From positions 1 through 13,098 of the forward strand of contig JAICQI010000068.1 in assembly GCA_025937955.1 (NCBI GenBank): 13,098 nucleotides of DNA, in the 5' to 3' direction. The notes beneath the pieces were generated by a model. That model saw only the letters and a list, made by a program, of their open reading frames with translations. It did no database searches and was not told where the DNA came from. The stretch is from Pyrinomonadaceae bacterium (GTDB taxonomy: Bacteria; Acidobacteriota; Blastocatellia; Pyrinomonadales; Pyrinomonadaceae). Made by a program: the position numbers and the translations under genes. Numbering within the stretch: the first letter of the stretch is position 1; every line of letters starts with the position of its first letter. Shown here one piece after another: positions 6,672 to 13,098 of this stretch.

Positions 6672-8105
6672 GTGAAACGAAGTTTTCTCGTCATTCTGCT
6701 TCTGCTTACCTTGCTGTCGCCCTCCACGCTTTCAGCGCGGGTCGTGCAGCAACGGGCACCACGACCAACCGCAACCGCTCCGGCTGCGGCGGCGCCGGCG
6801 CGACTGCCCGAAGCGAAGCTCATCAACCACGTACTGCCAAACGGTCTCGAAGTGATCATTCTCGAAGACCATTCCATTCCGCTTGTTACGATTGAGTTGG
6901 CTGTCAGGAACGGTTCGTACACCGAGCCGCCCGAGCTAAACGGGCTCTCGCACTTGTACGAGCACATGTTTTTCAAACAGAACCGCGCCATCGCAAACGC
7001 GGAAGACTACCTGCGCACGATCGGGCAGATGGGTATCGCTTACAACGGTACGACACGCGAAGAAGTAGTTGATTACTACTTCACCACCACCAGCCCCAAC
7101 ATCCGCACCGCGATGCAGTTCATGAAAGACGCGACTCGCTATCCCTTGTTTGACGAGCGTGAGTTCAGCCGCGAGAAACAGGTGGTGATTGGCGAGATCG
7201 ATCGCAACGAGTCGAACCCGTTCTTTTACCTGAACCAGGAGATGAACAACCGTCTCTTCTTCAAGTATCCGAGCCGGAAGAACCCGCTCGGCAACAGGCA
7301 AACAGTGGGCGGATCAACCACCGAGATGATGCGTTTGATCCAGCAGCGTTACTACGTGCCGAACAATTCAGCGCTCGTCATTACCGGCGACGTCAATCCG
7401 GCCGAAGTGTTGAAGATGGCGCAGGAGTTTTACGGCGACTGGCCCAAACGTGAAAAAGATCCGTTTGTCGAGTTTCCCCTGGTGGAGCATCCGCCACTAC
7501 CGAAAAGTGAAGGCGCGGTAATTCAGCAGCCGATCCAGAACGTGATCATCAATATCGGTTGGCATGGACCATCGATCGGTAAAGACAATCCGGCGACTTA
7601 CGCAGCCGACGTCTTTTCGTTCATTCTGCGGCAGCCGAATTCGCGCTTCCAAAGAAACCTCGTCGATACTGGTCTCGTGACCGGCATCGATCTCGGTTAC
7701 TACACGCAACGTAACGTTGGTCCAATCGCGCTCGTCGCGCAAACAACTCCCGACAAGGCACATGCTGCGATCAAAGCCCTGTACGAAGAAGTGGCCCACT
7801 TCAACGACAAAGACTATTACACCGACGAACAGCTCGAGAGTGCCAAAGCACTGCTCGAAGCCGACGACCTCTATTCGCGTGAGAAGCTGAGCGACTACAC
7901 CCACACGCTGAGCTTCTGGTGGGCCTCCACCGGGCTCGAATACTTCCGTGGCTATCTCCCCAGGCTGCGCGCCACTTCACGCGCGGACATCAGCCGCTAC
8001 ATCACCACCTACATTCAAGGCAAGCCCCACATCGGTCTCGCTTTAATGTCGAATGAGGCGCAAGCGAAGATCAAGATTACACCGGAAGAGTTGATTGGAC
8101 AGTAA
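6672..8105 (+). CDS. M16 zinc metallopeptidase, catalytic subunit, secreted
   Basis: I chose GTG 6672 because GGAG (6662-6665) lies six bases before it and the product then begins MKRSFLVILLLLTLLSP, a proper signal peptide ending near SARA-like residues at 20-23. The frame is open from TTG 6651 and ATG 6660, but neither has a ribosome site. The mature protein has the M16 zinc motif HLYEH (His94, Glu97, His98) and the third ligand Glu175 in GEIDRNE, exactly 76 residues after His98. The second, non-catalytic M16 half covers about 230-470. These peptidases form a clam-shell chamber that degrades short peptides in the periplasm. An Ala/Pro-rich linker (about 25-40) joins signal and domain. The next gene starts three bases after this stop and is the likely partner subunit. 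Confidence 0.93.
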   Translation: MKRSFLVILLLLTLLSPSTLSARVVQQRAPRPTATAPAAAAPARLPEAKLINHVLPNGLEVIILEDHSIPLVTIELAVRNGSYTEPPELNGLSHLYEHMFFKQNRAIANAEDYLRTIGQMGIAYNGTTREEVVDYYFTTTSPNIRTAMQFMKDATRYPLFDEREFSREKQVVIGEIDRNESNPFFYLNQEMNNRLFFKYPSRKNPLGNRQTVGGSTTEMMRLIQQRYYVPNNSALVITGDVNPAEVLKMAQEFYGDWPKREKDPFVEFPLVEHPPLPKSEGAVIQQPIQNVIINIGWHGPSIGKDNPATYAADVFSFILRQPNSRFQRNLVDTGLVTGIDLGYYTQRNVGPIALVAQTTPDKAHAAIKALYEEVAHFNDKDYYTDEQLESAKALLEADDLYSREKLSDYTHTLSFWWASTGLEYFRGYLPRLRATSRADISRYITTYIQGKPHIGLALMSNEAQAKIKITPEELIGQ

Positions 8106-8108
8106 AGA

Positions 8109-9539
8109 GTGAAACAACCTATGAACCAGCGAGAACGAAATCAAGGTATGTCTAATAGTGCGCCATTATTCCGCCGGGTGCTCAGCAGCGTTTTGCTGAT
8201 CGCGATTCTTTTTGTCGGCGGCAGTGATTCTTCGCAAGCGACTCAACAAGCCAGGAACCAGCCACAACAAACTGTGCAAAGCGTTGTCGCCAAGCAGGCG
8301 GCGCTCGTCAGCGAGTTTGACGTTAACGGCTTGAAGGTGCTTTTGAAACGTCGCGAAGGAAGCTTGACGGTCGCAGCAGGTCTCTTTATTCGCGGCGGCG
8401 CGTCGAACATTAACGCGCAGAACGCCGGCATTGAAACGTTGATGCTTAGCGTTGCTACCGAAGCGACCACAAACTTTCCGCGCGCGCGCATGCGCTCTGA
8501 GCTCTCGCGCATGGGCACGGTGATTGGCAGCAGCTCAAACAACGATTACTCCGTGCTCTCGCTCGCCACCACGCGCATGCACTTCGATCGGTCGTGGCAG
8601 ATTTTTTCTGACGTGGTGTTGCGGCCGGCGTTCACCAAAGAAGACGTCGCGCTGGTGCAGCAACGGCAGGTCGTGTCGTTAAGTGACGATACCGATAACC
8701 CTGACGTTTACCTGCAGAAGTTGCAGGAGCGTGTGGCGTACGCCGGTCATCCTTATTTGAATAACACGAGCGGCACGCCTGAAACCGTAGCCAAGCTCAC
8801 GCCTGAGGACCTGAGTAAATATCACACGCGATTGATGGAGACTTCGCGGCTATTGCTGGTGATTGTTGGCGATCTCAATCCGGCTGAAGTTAAGACTTTG
8901 GTCACCGCGAGTTTCGGGAAGTTACCGCGCGGCAGCTACAAGTCTGAAGCGATACCGCAGCTCGCGTTTGATAAATCGTCGGTTGAAGTGACGCCACGCG
9001 AGTTGCCGACAAACTACGTGCAGGGTTTGTTTAGCGCGCCGTCGCTTACGTCGCCTGACATTTACGCGATGCGCATCGCGAGCTCGTTGTTGCGCGATCG
9101 TGTGTTTGAAGAAGTGCGCGTTAAGCGAAATCTCTCGTACGCGCCGGATGCGTTTTTGCGAACGCAGGCAGCGAACGTCGGTGGGCTTTATGTGACGGCG
9201 GTTGATGCGAACCAGTCGATACGGTTGATGCTGAGTGAGATTAATCGGTTACAAACCCAACCGGTTAGCAGCGACGACATTCACGCAGTGATCGCGCAGT
9301 ATTTGACGACGTATTACCTGGGGCAAGAGACGAATGCCGCGCAGGCGGGTGAGTTGGCGCAGTATGAATTGATTGGTGGTGGTTGGCGAAACTCGGTGGA
9401 CTTCCTGGAGCGTCTTACGGCCGTGACGCCCGCCGACATTCAACGCGTCTCGCAGAAGTACATGAAGAACATCCGCTTCGTGGTGCTCGGCAACCCGCGC
9501 AGCATCGACCAGGTCGTGTTCACTGGCCAGGCCGGGTAG
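8109..9539 (+). CDS. M16-family protein, non-catalytic partner subunit, secreted
   Basis: This is a full-length M16 protein (476 residues from GTG 8109) in which the HxxEH site is replaced: the aligned stretch reads AGIET (about 106-110), keeping only the Glu. It cannot bind zinc in the usual way. The C-terminal half keeps a stretch VKRNLSYAP that matches the family's conserved R/Y substrate-binding pair. Catalytic plus non-catalytic M16 pairs are known as heterodimers, as in mitochondrial processing peptidase and some bacterial pairs, and the three-base gap to the catalytic gene supports that here. The start is uncertain: GTG 8109, ATG 8121 and ATG 8148 are all in frame and none has a good ribosome site. 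From ATG 8148 the product begins with a textbook signal peptide (MSNSAPLFRRVLSSVLLIAI). Confidence 0.9.
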   Translation: MKQPMNQRERNQGMSNSAPLFRRVLSSVLLIAILFVGGSDSSQATQQARNQPQQTVQSVVAKQAALVSEFDVNGLKVLLKRREGSLTVAAGLFIRGGASNINAQNAGIETLMLSVATEATTNFPRARMRSELSRMGTVIGSSSNNDYSVLSLATTRMHFDRSWQIFSDVVLRPAFTKEDVALVQQRQVVSLSDDTDNPDVYLQKLQERVAYAGHPYLNNTSGTPETVAKLTPEDLSKYHTRLMETSRLLLVIVGDLNPAEVKTLVTASFGKLPRGSYKSEAIPQLAFDKSSVEVTPRELPTNYVQGLFSAPSLTSPDIYAMRIASSLLRDRVFEEVRVKRNLSYAPDAFLRTQAANVGGLYVTAVDANQSIRLMLSEINRLQTQPVSSDDIHAVIAQYLTTYYLGQETNAAQAGELAQYELIGGGWRNSVDFLERLTAVTPADIQRVSQKYMKNIRFVVLGNPRSIDQVVFTGQAG

Positions 9540-9599
9540 CACGGATTAACGCAGATCTGTGTAAATCGATTTACACAGATCCGCGCAATCTGTGGCTTA
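9538..9599. repeat. Palindromic element 4 (A-type, left end lost), between convergent genes
   Basis: The core 9554-9581 is a perfect 28-base palindrome with 14-base arms and no loop. On its left side the sequence goes straight from AG into CACGGATTAA, missing the CCACAGATGAA seen in element 3. On its right side the normal end ATCTGTGGCTTA is kept. It fills the gap between the M16 partner stop (9537-9539) and the protease stop (9599-9597), and overlaps both. Confidence 0.8.
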
Positions 9600-10721
9600 C
9601 ATCGTTTCCCGCAAATACTTCTCGTAGAGTTTTTGATCCAGGCGCTGGAGTATGCGCGCCTGTGTGGCGGCCATGCCGGGGTTGCCGCTCTCGGAATAGG
9701 CTATGGCGAGGTTGTAGAAAGTCTCCGCCCAATCCGGACGCAGTCGCGAAGCTTCCGTGTACGACTCGATCGCCTCACGGAACCGTCCCGAATAGTAATA
9801 CGCGTCGCCGAGCTTGTTGTGAATCTCCGCGTCCGTGGGCTTGAGCTGAAGCGCCTGTAGGTAAGCGCGAATCGCTTCCTGATTCTTTCCTTGTTTCACT
9901 TTGCAGAACCCGACCTGCACCCATGCTTCCGCACGCCTTGGGTTCTTGTTAGCAGCGTTCTCGAAGTAGCCAACCGCGTTGTCGTAGTTACCAAGCCAAA
10001 GCGAATCGAGCCCGGATCGATACGCCGCTTCCGCCGCGTCGCCTTTGTTCTTCGCCCCCATCTCAGACAGCGGCTGAAGTTTTCCCGCCTTCAATTCCGC
10101 AACGCGCGCCGCCGCCAGCGCGAGATTGATATTCTGACCGTTTGTGACTTTCACCGTCACCACGCCCAGCACTTGCCCCTTCATATTGAAAACCGGACTC
10201 CCGCTATTCCCATGCGAGATCGGAGCGGTGATCTGGATAATCCGATAACTGTTTGGAACTTCCCTGACCGCTGAAACAATTCCGTCACTTACCGATCCTT
10301 CGAGTTTGAGCGGATTACCGATCACGAAGATCGGCTCACCTTCATCAGGTAGCTCGCTCGCGAGCTCGCTGCTTCTCTCGGTCGGTGTTTCGACGCTGAG
10401 CAGCGCGAGATCACCTTCCTCGTCGACCGCGAGGCTGCCGTTGACCGGAAAAACTCTTCCCTTGCCGTCGAGCGTTTTGACCTCAGCCCGAACCGCGCCG
10501 CGCACGACGTGAAGATTTGTCACGACCTGTCCCGGCCGCAGAAAGAAGCCACTGCCGGTCATCAACGGCTCGCCGCTGGAGTCGTAAGTCGCAATAGCCA
10601 CTACTGCCGGCTTAACTCGTTTCACCAGGACAGGAAGGCTTTCTTGTGCCTGAACCGCGGATGCGGCGAGGAGTAGAACTAGCGCAAAGGGGAACAAACG
10701 AGGGTAGCGTCTCTTAGTCAT
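9597..10721 (-). CDS. Secreted trypsin-like (HtrA-like) serine protease fused to TPR repeats
   Basis: I chose ATG 10721, which gives MTKRRYPRLFPFALVLLLAASAVQA, a clear signal peptide with cleavage after about residue 25; the upstream in-frame TTG 10742 would spoil it. The 374-residue product has a chymotrypsin-fold domain (about 28-212) with His71 (TNLHVV), Asp104 (EGDLALL) and Ser173 (GNSGSPV), so the triad is complete. About four TPR units fill residues 229-364 (for example AWVQVGFCKVKQGKNQEAIR). There is no PDZ domain; the TPR part takes the place where HtrA proteases carry one. Likely role: periplasmic cleavage of misfolded or specific proteins, with TPRs for partner binding. It is convergent to the M16 pair and is preceded by a 260-base gap. 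Confidence 0.92.
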   Translation of the reverse strand: MTKRRYPRLFPFALVLLLAASAVQAQESLPVLVKRVKPAVVAIATYDSSGEPLMTGSGFFLRPGQVVTNLHVVRGAVRAEVKTLDGKGRVFPVNGSLAVDEEGDLALLSVETPTERSSELASELPDEGEPIFVIGNPLKLEGSVSDGIVSAVREVPNSYRIIQITAPISHGNSGSPVFNMKGQVLGVVTVKVTNGQNINLALAAARVAELKAGKLQPLSEMGAKNKGDAAEAAYRSGLDSLWLGNYDNAVGYFENAANKNPRRAEAWVQVGFCKVKQGKNQEAIRAYLQALQLKPTDAEIHNKLGDAYYYSGRFREAIESYTEASRLRPDWAETFYNLAIAYSESGNPGMAATQARILQRLDQKLYEKYLRETM

Positions 10722-10918
10722 GTCGTTAACACCAAGGGGCAAAAACGGATACTTCGGCCTGTGATGGGGTTCACCGGCAGGGGATCGCGTTAGCTGTAAA
10801 AGATGAGGGCTCGTTTAGAGCCAGTCGGGAAACCTGAAGGCTACTCTCGCGTAACCTCAGGCCATATTAACGCAAGATGGAGTAGGAGTGAAAGTTTTTT
10901 GTGAAGGATTTGACACAC
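10722..10918. other. Intergenic leader of the protease gene, no gene seen
   Basis: About 200 bases lie upstream of the protease start. I see no coding frame with a ribosome site. The stretch has two small inverted repeats, GGCTC/GAGCC near 10808-10822 and CCTGA/TCAGG near 10833-10860, so the minus-strand leader RNA may fold. It does not match a riboswitch class that I can recognise. A weak TAATAT is present on the minus strand near 10869-10864 but lacks a convincing -35 partner. Confidence 0.4.
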
Positions 10919-10948
10919 AAAAAGGGGCCGCTCAAAATGAGCGGCCCC
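10919..10948 (-). terminator. Rho-independent terminator of the secreted two-domain protein gene
   Basis: On the minus strand an 11-base-pair GC-rich stem (GGGGCCGCTCA with its complement, 10924-10948) closes a three-base loop and is followed by TTTTT (10923-10919). It lies 36 bases after the stop of the gene ending at 10984. This is the clearest intrinsic terminator in the window. In the plus direction the stem is not followed by a T run. Confidence 0.9.
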
Positions 10949-10983
10949 AAAGAATAGGTCCTCCGATAGGTCCTATTTAGTCG

Positions 10984-11991
10984 TCACGGAACAATCGTAA
11001 TCGTTCCAACGGCCGGTCCTGCCGGCATATCAGCGTCTGCAGCTTCCATCGTCACTACCAAACCAAAGTCTGGCAGCGTAGTTTCTGACCTGATTTCCGC
11101 TTCATTCCGCCCAGCCGCATTCACTATCTGGCCCAGTTTAGTGAACTTATTGTCAGCCGTAACTGCCCACAGGATGAACTTCTGGTCCGCAGGCGCTTCC
11201 TTCAGATCGTGGAAACGCATCTTGATCTCGGTGGGTCCATCTTTCCGAGGCGTGATGAAAACGTTCGCACGCGCGCCGGTCAAAGCACCGGAGAAGTTAA
11301 CCTTGATTTTGGTGTCGTCTCCCGTTTTGTAAGACGGGATGTTGAGCATTGGCGCCGAGTAAGTGGTCTTGGTTTCCGTCATCGGAACCACGATCGTGGT
11401 GCCGCTGGGAGATGTAACCACTGCTCCGGGAGTGGTGGTTGTCGTCGTCTTGGCTACTGGTGCTGTCGTTGCCGCGACCTTTTCACCTTCCGCACTTGTC
11501 AACGGCACCACTGAGAAGCCTTCCGGCACCGCACTCCTGAACAGGACTTTGGTGTTCGTATCGTACGCCGTCAGAGCCGGCTCAGGCGACGCAACCAGCA
11601 TGAACTTCGATAGCGGTGTCGTCGCAGCTAATGTTCCCGTGCCATTTGAAATCGCAACCGGCCCCAGAGCGGTAACTACGCCTTTATCATCGACTGCGTA
11701 AAGCGTCATCGTAGTCAGATCTGCCGGAACATTCGTTAAATTGAGTTTGATCCTCGTGCCATCATCATCGCGGAGGATGGTGGCCACGCCGGTGGCTCCG
11801 GTCACGTTGACTGGGGTCAGGTTAACAGTTACTTCTTTCTTAACTGGATACTCAATGATCGTGAAAGTGCCATCGGGGTTTTGCACCGTCGTCTTTTGAA
11901 CGGTTGTGGTAGTCGTTTGTGCGAGAGCGATGGCGCAGATCGCGAGAGTCAGAATCGCCGCTCCCAAAACGCTCCAAACGTGCTTGCTCAT
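10984..11991 (-). CDS. Secreted protein with two RskA-C-like beta domains
   Basis: GGGAGG (12006-12001) lies eight to nine bases before ATG 11991. The 335-residue product has a signal peptide (1-24, ending ALA-QT) and then Thr-rich low-complexity stretches (25-36 and about 181-212). Two related domains lie at about 78-140 and 253-330. Both read IK-x-x-x, then an LYAV or LWAV core, then an LG-x-V turn, then a final strand ending F-x-LV. The second ends MPAGPAVG, very like the PTGP ending of the C-terminal domain of anti-sigma-K factors (RskA). The zinc anti-sigma part and membrane segment of RskA are absent, so it is not itself an anti-sigma factor. Function is unknown; a secreted or envelope binding protein is my reading. 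A strong terminator follows and a palindrome precedes it. Confidence 0.85.
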   Translation of the reverse strand: MSKHVWSVLGAAILTLAICAIALAQTTTTTVQKTTVQNPDGTFTIIEYPVKKEVTVNLTPVNVTGATGVATILRDDDGTRIKLNLTNVPADLTTMTLYAVDDKGVVTALGPVAISNGTGTLAATTPLSKFMLVASPEPALTAYDTNTKVLFRSAVPEGFSVVPLTSAEGEKVAATTAPVAKTTTTTTPGAVVTSPSGTTIVVPMTETKTTYSAPMLNIPSYKTGDDTKIKVNFSGALTGARANVFITPRKDGPTEIKMRFHDLKEAPADQKFILWAVTADNKFTKLGQIVNAAGRNEAEIRSETTLPDFGLVVTMEAADADMPAGPAVGTITIVP

Positions 11992-12014
11992 CAGTTGTAC
12001 CTCCCTTGTGTTTA

Positions 12015-12030
12015 ATTAATCGCGATTAAT
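12015..12030. promoter_or_regulatory. Perfect 16-base palindrome, candidate operator
   Basis: ATTAATCGCGATTAAT reads the same on both strands. It lies in the leader of the secreted two-domain protein gene, about 24 bases before its start and just upstream of the ribosome site. The octamer TAATGTCG occurs at 12027-12034 and again at 12047-12054, 20 bases apart, about two helical turns. A dimeric regulator could bind here. I found no convincing promoter hexamers around it. Confidence 0.4.
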
Positions 12031-12178
12031 GTCGACGCGGGGGAACTAATGTCGGGGAGACGCGCACAGGCGCACTTATAACTTGTTAATTCGCAAGCGT
12101 TATGCCAACCGGAGATAGTGAGTAAATACGAGAATTTGGGAAAATTTACCGAAACAGAACGATACAGGACTGTACGAC

Positions 12179-12252
12179 TTAGCCGCAGATGGACCGCCGA
12201 TAAACCCCGATAAAACCAGAATCAGCGTTTATCGGCGTCCATCTGCGGCTAA
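12179..12252. repeat. Palindromic element 5 (G-type), overlapping the dehydrogenase stop
   Basis: The arms 12179-12204 and 12228-12252 pair over 25 positions with one extra C in the left arm, leaving a 23-base loop. The arm sequence (TTAGCCGCAGATGGAC start) is the G-type. The TAG stop of the minus-strand dehydrogenase gene (12251-12249) lies in its last bases. Confidence 0.9.
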
Positions 12253-13098
12253 TATGCTTTCAATTCCGTAATTGCCTTCGCCACATCCGCGACTTGCGGC
12301 AGGATCGCATCTTCGAGCAGCGGTGCGTACCCGACGAAAGTATCCAGCGCGCAGACGCGCTTCACCGGCGCATCGAGATACTCAAAAAGCTCATCGGTGA
12401 TGCGCGCGGCGATCTCGGCGCCGTAACCAAACGAGAGCGAGTCTTCGTGTGCGACGATCACGCGATTGGTCTTCTTCACGGTTTCCTCAATCGCTTTCCA
12501 ATCAAACGGAACGAGACTGCGAAGATCGATAATCTCAACACTGATACCTTCCTGCTCCACCTGTTTCGCCGCCACCAGTGAACGTTGGACCAGCGCACCG
12601 TAGGTGATGATCGAAATGTCCTTGCCTTCACGGACCTTCTTCGCCTTGCCGAAAGGAATCATGAAGTCTTCGCCGGGATACTGCGACTTGTTGTAAGCCT
12701 GTCGATAGAGATGCTTGTGTTCCAGAAACAGCACCGGATCGTCACAACGAATCGCAGTGCGCAACAGGCCGTTCGCATCGAGCGCATTCGACGGATAGAT
12801 CACGCGCAGCCCGGGAATCTGCGTGAACGTGGATACGCCCGATTGCGAGTGATAAACAGCGCCACCTTTCAGATAACCACCAACCGGCACGCGCAGCACT
12901 GCCGGCGATTTCCAGTCGTTTGCGGATCGCCAGCGCATCACTGCCAGCTCGTTGCGAATCTGGTGCATCGCGGGCCAGATGTAATCAAAGAACTGGATCT
13001 CGGCGACAGGCTTGAGCCCGCGCGTGGCCATGCCGATAGCGCGCCCGACGATGTTTGCTTCAGCGAGCGGCGAGTTGAAAACGCGGCCGCCGCCAAAC
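12249..13098 (-). CDS. Thiamine-dependent 2-oxoacid dehydrogenase E1, beta-type portion (5' end outside window)
   Basis: The frame stays open to the right edge. The ATG at 13031 is internal, since the 22 codons before it continue the family sequence (GRVFNSPLAEANIVGRAIG). The 282 visible residues cover most of the E1 beta subunit of pyruvate or branched-chain 2-oxoacid dehydrogenases: the pyrimidine-binding domain with IQFFDYIWPAMHQIRNELA, GGYLKGGAVYHSQS, and PGLRVIYPSNALDANGLL, then the transketolase C-terminal domain from about ISIITYGALV with VIDLRSLVPFD-type motif and VAHEDSLSFGYGAEIAA. In this tissue of bacteria alpha and beta are often one fused chain, so a fusion is possible; the start is not visible. 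The substrate (pyruvate or branched-chain oxoacid) cannot be told from this part. It ends inside a palindromic repeat. Confidence 0.93.
   Translation of the reverse strand, partial: FGGGRVFNSPLAEANIVGRAIGMATRGLKPVAEIQFFDYIWPAMHQIRNELAVMRWRSANDWKSPAVLRVPVGGYLKGGAVYHSQSGVSTFTQIPGLRVIYPSNALDANGLLRTAIRCDDPVLFLEHKHLYRQAYNKSQYPGEDFMIPFGKAKKVREGKDISIITYGALVQRSLVAAKQVEQEGISVEIIDLRSLVPFDWKAIEETVKKTNRVIVAHEDSLSFGYGAEIAARITDELFEYLDAPVKRVCALDTFVGYAPLLEDAILPQVADVAKAITELKAY

Noticed and set aside
6936..7904. Minus-strand frames opposite the M16 catalytic gene
   Set aside because: They lie wholly inside a gene with intact zinc ligands and have no ribosome site or recognisable sequence.
10722..10742. Upstream TTG start of the protease gene
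   Set aside because: It adds seven residues before the signal peptide and has no ribosome site; ATG 10721 gives a standard signal peptide.
10743..10918. Riboswitch in the protease leader
   Set aside because: Two small inverted repeats are present, but I could not match the conserved cores of cobalamin, c-di-GMP or SAM classes.
3338..12252. Repeats as a CRISPR array
   Set aside because: The copies are kilobases apart, palindromic over their whole length, and separated by genes; there are no regular spacers and no cas genes.
13029..13031. ATG 13031 as the true start of the dehydrogenase gene
   Set aside because: The frame stays open to the window edge and the 22 codons before this ATG encode conserved E1 beta residues, so it is internal.

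Overview
The window looks like chromosomal DNA from a free-living, probably Gram-negative bacterium of moderately high GC. Acidobacteriota (a Blastocatellia-like lineage) is my best guess. That rests on the gene mix only: an IspH, an E1-type 2-oxoacid dehydrogenase C-terminal half, a Hanks kinase with an external domain, paired M16 peptidases, a protease-TPR fusion, and palindromic repeats of a type I associate with soil bacteria. I see no phage, integrase, IS transposase, CRISPR, rRNA or tRNA.

Layout from left to right. The end of a class V (isopenicillin-N-epimerase-like) aminotransferase comes first (1-212). A two-gene unit follows: a small unknown protein and ispH, joined with no spacer. 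IspH abuts the stop codon of a convergent minus-strand pair (a helical unknown protein and a 74-aa beta-rich protein). Next come a zinc-ribbon/membrane/double-PDZ protein, a convergent 108-aa unknown, a secreted M15/VanY-like peptidase, a membrane Ser/Thr kinase with an external calcium-loop motif, and a tandem M16 peptidase pair (one catalytic, one non-catalytic). Convergent to these is a secreted trypsin-like protease with TPR repeats. Then there is a secreted protein with two copies of a domain resembling the C-terminal part of RskA anti-sigma factors, with its own terminator and a palindrome upstream. The window ends in the C-terminal part of an E1 beta-type dehydrogenase.

The middle of the window is rich in envelope and protein-quality functions (PDZ, M15, M16 pair, trypsin-like protease, kinase), but the genes sit on both strands and are mostly separate units, so this is a neighbourhood rather than one pathway.

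The most striking non-genic signal is a family of five related palindromic elements (about 62-80 bp) at 3338-3417, 4737-4809, 6517-6586, 9538-9599 and 12179-12252. Each sits exactly at the 3' end of one or two genes, and several supply or overlap the stop codon. One forms the last dozen codons of the kinase gene. They fall into two sequence types whose arms have changed in step, so the fold is conserved although the sequence is not.
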